Positions 11,598 to 22,300 of a DNA stretch of 64,000 nt are shown here, piece after piece. Within the stretch, counting starts at the first letter, position 1; each line of letters begins with the position of its first letter. Origin of the DNA: Akebia trifoliata. Its lineage: Eukaryota > Streptophyta > Magnoliopsida > Ranunculales > Lardizabalaceae. The position numbers and the translations under genes are program-made. The notes under the pieces are model-generated. The model was not told the origin of the DNA. It did not search any database and saw only the letters and a program-made list of their open reading frames with translations. The stretch lies in assembly GCA_017979445.1 (NCBI GenBank), contig CM030713.1, positions 26,147,163 to 26,211,162 of the forward strand, given 5' to 3'.

Positions 11598-11862
11598 CAA
11601 ATTTGAAATCTTACTGAGTCGTGGTTGCTTTGCTTCATAAAGTAAGGTAGTAACAAACTTGATAAAGTAAGAGAGTTTTTGTAATAAAATTGCAATAAAT
11701 AGGTGTGCACGATAAATCTCTCTATAAATTAATTATTTTTTTCTTTTATTTAATGGATCAAAATAATTTGCTATTTCAGAAGGTTGAGGATACTCATAAA
11801 ATCCACTGTCCTCTAGACACATGTGCAAGCACATGCCACCTTCTAGTAAATAATACTTGTAA

Positions 11863-12025
11863 GAGTAATGAATTTCGGACTCCTTCATGTGGCATACTCA
11901 AAATACTATCTTGATGTGGCATGTGCATATGTGTATCCCGATGCAAAAATCTATGATTCTAGCATGTGTCACATCAGAAGAGTATTTTGAATATGCCACG
12001 TGAGGGTGTCAGGTTATCACGGCTC
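11863..12025. mobile_element. Mutator-like MITE (family 1), 163 bp
   Basis: Left end GAGTAATGAATTTC and right end ATCACGGCTC are inverted. The inner GTATCCCGATGCAAAAATCT and TATGATTCTAG mark the family. Flanking 9-mers TACTTGTAA and TACTCGTGA match at 7 of 9. Confidence 0.65.
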
Positions 12026-12387
12026 TACTCGTGAAACCAAACATCCTTTAGTCAAACCAATTTTATCACAAAATTTGGTCGAACCCGGTCAGACCACTTT
12101 CCTAGACCGTTGGTTGGACTGAAAGTACTGATTGGTCAAATATGTACATGTGGTGGGGAAAGATAAATTTTCCTAGAGATCACATTTTCTGATCATTGCC
12201 ATCTATTAAGAACTTCTGATCCACAAGATTCGAAGCACAAGGTATGTTTAAAAAACTGAACCCAGGATTAGACTGATTTTTTTTTCAAATGGTAAGTAAT
12301 TGAACGTTTTTATTAATTATTATATAATCCGGTTTGATCTGGCCACCACTGGTTTGACCCGGCTTTGAACACAATTAGTAGAGTCCG

Positions 12388-12609
12388 ACTAACCTTACTA
12401 ACTGAGTAAGATTTCAATTCATACTAAGTTGTTGACGTCTGTTGTGGCATCCAAATACATGATCGAAGTTATAAGGTTGAATTTTAATTTTAAATTTGGG
12501 AGTTCCGTTGAAGTTCGATAGGCTCCATTTCAAGACCTTGGATAAAGCCCAATTTTATATTGGCTCAGTTGCACATTGCTAATGGTTGGTTGTACATCAA
12601 TACGAAGAA

Positions 12610-12641
<32 letters not shown>

Positions 12642-13225
12642 TGTGTATTTTATAACCTCTATTTTAATTTACTGGTTGCATTCCAATACCTAATCTTTTA
12701 AGGGTTAAGTTTTATTTTAACTTATAATTTTGTATTCTTTGCTCATGCTCTATTTTGTTCGTGTTTTGTGATTGATTTTGTTCAAATTTTCTTTGGTTCC
12801 AATTTAATTAAGACACTAATTTCTAATCTTTGTTTAGAATTTAATTTGAACTCGTATATTTCAAGAAAACGTAATTTTGTGAACATAATTCCAAAATAAA
12901 AAAAATATATTTTAAAAAAAAATAATTGAACTAACAATAATTTCTTTGGATATAATTGAAGAACAAAATTTAAAAAAAAAAAAAGAGTGCAACATCTTTT
13001 AATTGTTTTTAGAGTGTAATCATCCAAATGAAATGCAAAAGGGAATTTTTAAGTGATGAAGTGTAATTATTGGTGTGCAACTAGTCCGTCCCTTTAATTT
13101 TTTGATATAAGTTTTTCCACGAAATATAGAGAGGACTGTCGTGTAGGATTTCCAATGTTGTAATCCATTAGAGCAAAACGACGTAAGATTTAAAATCTTA
13201 CTAAGTTAGTAACGATAGTGTTCTT
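12388..13225 (+). repeat. TTACTAACTTAGTAAG repeat, copy 5, abutting the FMO copy 1 leader
   Basis: The left end ACCTTACTAACTGAGTAAG (12390) and the right end CTTACTAAGTTAGTAACG (13196-13213) are inverted. Internal landmarks TGTGGCATCCA, TTGAATTTTAATTTTAAAT and GTTTTTCCACGAAATATAGAG are present. About 500 bases (about 12570-13072, with ends AGTTGCACA and TGTGCAACT) appear to be a further nested insertion. The right end lies only about 100 bases before the FMO copy 1 start codon, so this repeat replaces the promoter region. Confidence 0.6.
12609..12646. repeat. poly-T then GT microsatellite
   Basis: A run of about 19 T is followed by nine GT dinucleotides. Confidence 0.9.
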
Positions 13226-13322
13226 CCAATTCTTACCACCCGCAACGGCCGCCCTCTTCATTATCAAAAGTCGAGAAAAGCAAAATTTAACAAAACACAA
13301 AGACGTAAAAAAAGAAACTCTC

Positions 13323-16300
13323 ATGGCTCTTCCATCCCACCCGCGAGTCTCATCCACTCTCCCTCTCCTGACATCACGCGAGGTCGCGGTGATTGGCGCA
13401 GGCGCAACCGGCTTAGTTGCAGCTCGAGAGCTGCGCCGAGAAGGTCACAAGGTTGTAGTCTTCGAGCGAAACGATAAGATCGGTGGGACTTGGATCTATA
13501 ACCCCAACACTGAGTCCGACTTGTTGAGTCTCGACCCATCTCGAACCATCGTTCACGGTAGTCTCTACAATTCTCTTCGAACTAATCTCCAAAGAGAATC
13601 TATGGGTTTTCGCGATTACCCATTTGTGGTTAAAGAAGGGAGACAAAGGGACCCTCGAAGGTTTCCGGGTCATCGAGAGGTTTTACTTTATTTGGAAGAT
13701 TTTGCGTGTGATTACAAACTCACTGAGTTGATTCGGTTTGAGACAGAGGTGTTTTATGTTGGGTTGGTGGAGGAAGGGAAATGGGTAGTGAAGTATAGGA
13801 GAAAAGGTCGAAGTGATGGAGATGTTGATGAGGTTTATGATGCTGTAGTTGTTTGTAATGGCCACCATACAGAGCCACGTATTGCAGAGATCCCAGGTAC
13901 TTCTTCTTGTTTTGGTTATTGAAATTCAAAATTTGAATTGTGGGACATAGAATTAGTGGTGGTGATTGAATTAAGCGCTTTGGACAATTCTTAGTTTAAC
14001 AAAACTGAATTAAAAAAGAATTGTATCAACTAGGGGCGGAGCCAAGATTTTCTTGTAGTGGGGCAAATTATAGTTAATGGTAAGGTTGAAGAAGTTGAAG
14101 ATGAATGGTTAATTTTAGGAAGAAAATTAAAGGGTTTTTGTGACATTTCTTATTAGTCTATGAGGGAAGGCTCATGTGAATGGGCAATGTCATCAGTTCA
14201 AAAATAATGTTAAAAACAATGGATTTAAATTGAAGTTCAATTGATTAAATATTAATTTGCTACAATCTGTAATTTTAGGAAGAAAGAAGAACAAGTTTTT
14301 TTAGGTTACAAGTTTCAAATAAGGATATTTAGGTATTTTTTATTAGTCTAGAAAAGAAGAAAAAGTCAAAGGGGCCATGGAATCAATTTAAAAACAAGGG
14401 TGCATGTCATTAGTTGTAAACACAAGGGTATCTTAAAAAAAAATGAGTGGGGCCGGTGCCCATGTCAACCTTTAAGGGTATGTTGGTAATGAATATATTA
14501 TCGGATTGCTTTAGTGTTTTAGGGAGTTACTTAGGTGGTGTTTGATAACGCTTTTAAAAGCGTTTTTTTTAGCGTTTGCGTTTTCAATCCGCTTTTTCAT
14601 CGGTAATTATTGTTTGATAAAAAAAGTTGTATTAAAAAACTGCATTTTTAAAAGCAAATATGAAAAGTGGACGATGGTCACTTTTATTATTTGCGTTTGC
14701 GGGAGAAGCAAACACTGAAAAAACAGTTTGTGCGAAATGACTAAAATGCCCCCGATGTAATTTTTACTCTCGTCTTCTCTGTTGACAGAACCTCACACAT
14801 CAACTCTTCTTCTCTTTCTCGACAAAATCTCGCACAACATGCTCTTCTTCTCGATAGAATCTCACACAACCCTATTCTTCTTCTCAGTAGAACCTTGCAT
14901 AGCTGTACTCTTCTTCTCGATAGAACCTCACATAGCACGCAACTGTTCTTGTCGACAAAACCTTACACAGCACAGTCCTCTAGATCTTATTTTCTACAGA
15001 ATCCCACACAGCCCTAATTCTCAGATCCCATTTTTACTCTTTTTTCTCGACAAAACGTCACACAGCCCTAACCCTCAGACAACCCACCTTTAACAGTAAC
15101 CGATCTCGACACCATGTTCTCCTGCGGCGATTGTTCAAGTATCCTCTCTCTCTTCAACCTGAGCCAACGAAATCCTTAATTTGTAAAAATGACTAGTTTT
15201 TCATTTTCAAAATCAAGGGTTTTGGTTGAGGTTTTTATAAAAATTTTATACATCTTGAACAAGGAAAGTGAGTTCAAGTTTGTAAAGAACTCAGATATTC
15301 GATAATCTAATCGAATATTATTGGGTATTCGATAATCTAATCGAATTCGAATTTTGATGTAGTTTGTAACATCCGTTGGATTTCAAATTCGAATTGGAAA
15401 AAAAAATCGAAATCCTAATGTAGTTTGAATCGAAGTGAATATTATTGGTTATTCGATAATCTAATCAAATTCAAATTTTGATGTAGTTTGTAACATCCGT
15501 TGGATTTCAAATTCAAATTGGAAAAGAAAATCAAAATCCTAATGTAGCTTGAATCGAATCGAATATTATTGGGTATTTGATAATCTAATCAAATTCGAAT
15601 TTTGATGTAGTCTGTAACATCCGTTGGATTTCAAATTTGAATTAGAAAAAAAAAAAAATCAAATACCCTCCTTGTGAATCTAAATTTGATAGTCTTACTT
15701 CAAAAAGTGACACAAATTAGATTATGTGAGCTTCCCTCCTTGTGGCATTTGGTCCAAATTCTAGATTCCGATGTTACATTTAGTTTAGATTATAAAAGGG
15801 ATTCCCTCATAATCAAAATAAAAAATGAATTAGGAACCATTTCTTGAATTTTGTGTTAAATATTTCACTGGTGCATATAATATTGTGCTAAACCCATCAA
15901 TTGAAATGATGTAATTTTTTTGACAATTGTTAGTTGGATGATGAAATTTTCATGGGTTTTGGTTGATGGGTTTTAAATTTATATAGCTCTTGATGTTTGA
16001 AATTTTCATAGGTTTTTTGGTCAATGTATATTTATTTCAGTTTGTAAACACAAATGGAAGTGGTTCATTGTTTTACCTTTGTCAGATGGAAGATAATAAT
16101 TCAAAAGGTGCAAAAGTAGATTGGACACCCAAGCAACATGAAGTTTGGGTCGAGATATACTATGAATTAGTTAAGAAAGGGGGGAGACTACATAAAGTGC
16201 TTGACAAGATTGCATATGAAATCTTAGTGAGGGAGCTTCAAAAAAAAAAAAAACTAAGATTTATTATGATAGAGAACAAATGAAGAACAAGTGGGATAGA

Positions 16301-19300
16301 CAAAAAGGCATTTGAGGACGTTGGAATAAGATTTGTATGAATAATGGCATCTCTTATGATGTTGAGACCAGCATATTAGATGTAAGTGACGAGTGGTGGG
16401 ATGAGTGGTTAGAGGTATAGTTTTTGTTAATTTTTTCTTCTATTTATTTTAAGAATTTTATTTTTTTATGTAATTTAGGATTTTTATTTTTTATAGCATC
16501 TTCCAAAAGATGTAATATTCTGAACGAAACCTCTTAAGTTTGCGAAACAATTGAATTTCATCTTTAGAGACACATATGCTACTGGTGGGCGGATGTGGTT
16601 GCCTGCATTTGGTACAATGCCATCTACATCAAATGCCTAGGAAGAGAACCTTAATGTGGATGATGTCATGGAAACCCAGTCTCCGGAGTCTCAGACACCT
16701 CTAGACCTGAATCCTAATGATGCTGACGAGTTTGAAGATAATGCTACCCCTACTGTACCCCCTCCCACAGACCCCGTTCAACGTAGAGGTGACGATACTC
16801 TACAGCCTCAAAGTCGTAGACAAAAGATGCCTACTACTATGCGAATTAGCTAGACACTGGATAAGCTTGTAGATGTAGTTCACACCCAGACATCTGTTTC
16901 TAGCAACCCCATTCTTGTTAAGAAAGTCAATATTCAACGGTGATCTCTATCGTTTTGCATTGAAGATGTTTATGAAGAGTAAATAATTCAGAGAGGTTTT
17001 TTGTGGGTTAAGATCAACAACTATTCGTCTTGGGTGGTTGGAGGGCGAGATGGCTAATTTTTTTGTTGAGAGGGATTTTTAAGCATTTTTTTCATGTTAC
17101 ATATATATTTATGTTGGTTTTATAATGTACCTATAGGATGCAATATACTTTGGTTACTTTTTGCACCTATATGGTGTAATATACATTGGTTACTTTTGTT
17201 ACTTTTTGCACTAATAGGGTGTAATATACTTTGGTTATTTTTTACACTAATATGGTGCAATATACTATGTCGGATGAATATTTTATTTTATGTTGGATAG
17301 CTATTGTGATTAATATTATGGATGGTGATTTCTGTTGTATGTGGTGGATATCATTTAATTGTGTTTTGTATATTATGTATTATAAGTTGGTTTATATTTA
17401 ATTTATACTGGATTCAAATACAGGTCAGATGGTGATACCACAGATACTTTTGATTCAGATGATGGTATGACTAATACCATCGATTCAGATGATGATACCA
17501 CTAATACTGTCAAGTCAAGTGTTTTAAATATAGTCAGACAAAAATCGTCATAGGTTCCTTATTTTATTACGAGAATTTCTTAGGTAGGAAACCACATAGT
17601 AATAGTCGGTATGCGGGGATTGACTTTATGCGGGATACACTAAATGGTAATCTTATGACGTGTTACGCACTATTTAGAATGGAAAGGACATGTCTTTCTG
17701 AATCTGTGTACCATTTTAGAGAAGCGAGGTCTACTAAAGAGGAACGATACGTTACTATTCAAGAACAAGTAGTGATGTTCTTATTGATAATAAGACACAA
17801 TCAAGGGTAAAGAATAATTGCAAATTGTTTTGTTCACTCAATTCAAATGGTTAGCAAGTATTTCAACATAGTTCTTTAGGCTACTGTGAACTTGTCAATG
17901 TCCTTAATTGTACCTCATGACCTCAATGAAGTCTTCCCATACATTTTTAACAATCCACGTTTTTTGTTCTATTTTAAGGTAATTTGTTATATTTATATTT
18001 TAAAAATATTTATTTTATTAATGTTTATAGATTAATGTATTGAAATATGTGTAGGATTGTATTGGAGCGATAGATAGGACACACGTTAGTACACTTGTAC
18101 CAATAGAAGAACAAATGCGATATCGTGGACATAAGGGCTTCACACAAAATATAATGGCAACATGTTCGTTTGACATGTTCACTCATGCGGTGTTTGGTTG
18201 GGAAGGGTCGGCTAATGATTCACGTGTCTTTCTTGATACATTGAATGGTCCTAGTTTAAATTTTTTATATCTTTCACCAGGTCTGTATGTAAAAGCTTGT
18301 CAATTATATATGTTTATTTATAATATAAAATTAATTTTTATTTTGGATAATAGGTAAATATTATCTGGTAGATGTTGGGTACCCACTTATGGATGATTAT
18401 CTCGGACCTTATCCAGGTGTTTGATACCATTTACAAAAGTATAGGAGCTCACGAGCAAATGGTTGAAAATAACTATTCAATCATTTACATTATTCACTTT
18501 GGAACGTGATCGAGCAGACTTTTGGGGTTTTGAAAGTAAAATGACCAATATTAAAGTTGATGTGTTCATATAATTTGGACAAACAACAAAATATTGTTGT
18601 TGCCTGCATGGTATTGTATTATTTTATTAGAAAATACCATTGTTGATGAAGAATTTGTTTGATTCGAGGAAGAAGGATCAATGGAAGAGGAAGAAGAGGG
18701 CATCACTGATTAAGAGTATCCAATTCCCCCATCAGTAGGTCGTCAGAGTCAACAAACAATGAAAATACAGAGGGATTCAATAGTCGATGTCATTTATACT
18801 GGAAATCATTGATACATTTTCATATTATGTTTATTACTTTGTATTGTAAGTGTAAATACTATTATTTGATGTTGGGATAAAGATTATACTATGTTTAAAT
18901 ATATTTTCAAGATTCCATACTTATTTATTTTTGTTTTTGTGTATTATGAATAACATTGATGGCAAACTATACATATCCACCATTTTGTTCATGTGGTCGA
19001 GCGATGACATTAATTACAGTTAAAACAAAACAAAATTATGAGATGATGTTTTATAGATGTCCATCTTGATAGGTAATATCTCATTGATATTAATGTTGGG
19101 TACCTACTTATACAATTAGATTGATATTAATTCATATATTATTTTACTTTATAGAGACATGTATGGTATTTTGTGTGGGCAGATGAAATTGACATTATCG
19201 ATAATAATGTTACTCAAGATAAAGTAACGGAGGCAAATAAGAAAAATGAAAAATATATCTTGTATGCATTTGTTGGATGCATATTTATGAAGGTTTTATT

Positions 19301-22300
19301 TATTTCAGTTCTATTTATTATATTAACTATGATTATTATGTTTAAATAATGTCAGAATATAAATGAGATGTTATATGAATGTGTTATGTATATAAGAGTT
19401 ATGTGGATGTTAGATTGTGTATTATGCAAGTATATTCTTCATCATAAAAATTTCATGTCCATTTTTTAGAGGAGATGTTGTCAAAGTTTCAATATAATTA
19501 TAAAATTTATAAATTTATTTAAATTAAAATAATTATTTTTATAAATTTTTAATATAAATTTATTATATTTATATATATTTAGTGTAATTATATATTTATT
19601 AGGGTATTTTGATCATTTTACCAGAATACAGTAGAATCCAACAACTGTATCAAACAATAATTATCAAATTCTGGTAAACATCACAACACTTTTACAAGAC
19701 TATCAAACAAGTTTTTCAGTGTTTCAACTTTTTACAATTGTTTTTGACAACTCTTTCTTACAACAGAATCTGACGGCAAATTTTGGCAGTGTTATCAAAC
19801 GAGGCTTTATTGTTAGGTTAGAGAAGCACTTAACAACAAACTCTCCCTCTAATCAAGTTGAATAATGATGAATGCACGTGGTCTTGGTATGCAGCTGACG
19901 TGGCATTGTACAGAACCACACATCTTTTCCTGTGTATCCCGATGAAAAACGATCTATGATTCTATGCCATTGCCACGTCAGCCACACACCAAGACCGCAT
20001 GCATTCATCACAACCCAATCAACTCTGATTGAGTTAGTTAGAAACATATGTGCTTACCATCCTACCCCACTTTAAATTAATGCCAACTTCTTAAGGTTTG
20101 TTTCCAAACACCCCTTGAAGGAATTACCGGAATCCTTAGAAGCTTTGTAGTGAGCATTGTTAAAAGGAAAATGCTGAAGTAACATTAAAATTCACATCGA
20201 TTCTCACATTGCTGATGTGGATGTATGTATGGAACCATAGATGCTTTTCATTGAGATACGAGTGAAAAGAATCTATGACTATGTGTGCACCTCCACACCA
20301 GCAATGTGAGAATCGATGTCAATTTCAATGTTACTCCAACGCGACTCTTGTTAAAATGCCAATTAATAAGAGTAGCTTTCTTTTATAGTACTTATCGATA
20401 TTAACATGTCAGTAATGGTCTAGTTATGTTGTCTACACGTCAAAGTCACACATTTTTAGATGCATGATATTCTAGTATCCATGACAAAATTCAAAGGAAC
20501 ACATAGTCATGTAAAAAAGACTTTGCTTTGTGCGAGTTGAATGGAAGAAGATTCACTAGCCGACCCCAAATCTTTGGGATAGGTCAATATAGGTATTGAT
20601 TGTTAAAGTACTGTAAGAGTCGAAGATGAGATCTCTAAAAGGTTTAGAACATTTTAGTGGACACTATTTAGTTCGCCACTATTGAAAAATACTAATCTTT
20701 TACTCTACCATTATGAAGTTATTAGTATTTTCATTTTTTGTACGGGAGTATTTCCGTCACTCCTAATTTATCTTAATATAAATAATAATTTCCTAGAGAT
20801 ATGAGAGTTAGTTCATGATCTCATTTTCTCTCCATCTCTCTTTATCTTTCTCTATTTTCTCATTTATTCTTTGTTTTGTATTTAATTTTCTGCCTGGTAT
20901 CAAACCTAGGCTTATTCACCTTGTTTTCTTTTCATTTTGTGAACGACACCTGCGAATAGTATCGTGTGAACAGTCCCATGAATAGTGCCCATCAACAATA
21001 CCGTAAATAATGTTTCATGAATAGTACCTGCAAAAATAGTTCTACCAGTTCCATGCAATTAGTTTATGATTATTGATATCAACATGTCAAAAATGGTCAA
21101 GTTCTGTTGTCTCCACGTCAAAATCACACATTTCTAGTTGCACGATATTCTAGTATCTATGGAAGAATTCAAAAGAACATGTAATCATGTAAAAAAGATG
21201 TTGCTCTGTACAGAGTTGAGTGGAGGAAGAAGATTTGTTTAGCTTACCCCAAATCTTTGAAATAGTCTGTATAGGCCTTCGTTGTTAAATATTATAAGAA
21301 TCGAAGTTATGACCTCCAGGGGCGGAGCTACATTGGGCCGAGTGGGGGCTATAGCCCCCATTCAACATTGGGAAAAAAAATATTGAAGTTAAAAAAATGG
21401 ACTTCATAGCAGCTGATTTTTTTTGCCTCAATATGAACCCCTACACTATTCCCTAAAATATTTTTATCGTTGGCCTTTGCTCGTTAAATATTAAAAAAAA
21501 TTAGAAAAGTACTATAGAGACGGATTTTTCCATTGCATACACCTTATATATTTAATTTTTTTTTTTATAAAATCTATAGAAGTGTTATAAAATAAATATT
21601 TTAAAAAATAAATAGAATATGAACTATAGAAATATGTATTAAACATCCATGTTGGTGGTCCACCTCCATATTGGTGGTCTATAGATGACTAATGATTCTT
21701 TACATTTTAAGGTTCAACTTGTTAAAAATCTATAGTTGTGATTAAATTGGTATTAAAATTTAAGATTCAACTTATTAAAAATCAATGATTTTTTTCAAGC
21801 CTTTGATGGTGAACTTTAGGAAAATCTATTAGTCTTTATCAATGGATACAACCGTCATTATTATCCATTGGTCAACCATTATTTAGTACTTAGCCCCCAC
21901 TAACAAATAATCCTTGCCCCACCCATGGTGGCCTCTAAGAAGTTAAAAACATTTTAGTGAACACTATTTAGTTTGTCATTATCGCTTATGAGTGTTACAT
22001 GTGTTATTTTGCAGGTATTGAAGTCTGGCCTGGGATGCAAATTCATAGTCACAACTACTGTGTTCCTAAGCCCTTCCATGATCAGGTATGCAATGGATTA
22101 CTATGCTTTCATTGTGAATTGATATCTTGCATGCCATCTTGTAGATTTTCAAAGTGTTGATGTTATTTCCCTTGGAATTTGTTTTTTTGTTTTGGATTTG
22201 AATTTATAGTGCAAATTAGCTCTTAAGTAGTTATCATGCAATTATGACAATGTTTTGAGTGAAAATCTATACAGCTAAGAATTGGCACTTGTCAACCAAA

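Larger units (their letters stand above)
10690..11625 (+). repeat. TTACTAACTTAGTAAG-type repeat, copy 4, split by a nested element
   Basis: Landmarks CATGATTTGATGCCATAA, ATTGAATTTTAATTTTAAAT and GGTTTTCCATGAAATCTA place it in the local family. The right part (GAAATCTTACTGAGTCG, from 11605) is separated from the left by the element at 10943-11597. Confidence 0.55.
14534..19806 (+). mobile_element. PIF/Harbinger DNA transposon, 5273 bp, in FMO copy 1 intron 1
   Basis: Terminal inverted repeats are GGTGGTGTTTGATAAC at the left and, inverted, AGCCTCGTTTGATAAC at the right. The 3-bp target duplication TTA sits at 14531-14533 and 19807-19809. FMO copy 2 holds the empty site with one TTA (GGGAGTTACTTATTGTTTGG, about 35505-35530), so the borders are exact. 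Inside are a Myb/SANT-like gene remnant and a DDE transposase remnant in the order usual for the superfamily. Both carry stops, so the element cannot move itself. GTTTGATAA/TTATCAAAC motifs recur just inside both ends. Confidence 0.93.

Noticed and set aside
12782..13027. 81-codon minus-strand open frame
   Set aside because: Lies within nested repeat sequence, K/F/L-rich, no family features.
13218..13322. N-terminal extension of FMO copy 1 from an upstream in-frame ATG
   Set aside because: Copy 2 and the GS-OX family start at the codon matching 13323; the upstream part has no counterpart.
13897..22014. Suspicion that FMO copy 1 is a pseudogene because intron 1 exceeds 8 kb
   Set aside because: All seven exons are open, in phase and bordered by GT-AG sites identical in position to copy 2; long transposon-filled plant introns often splice normally. 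Expression remains unproven.
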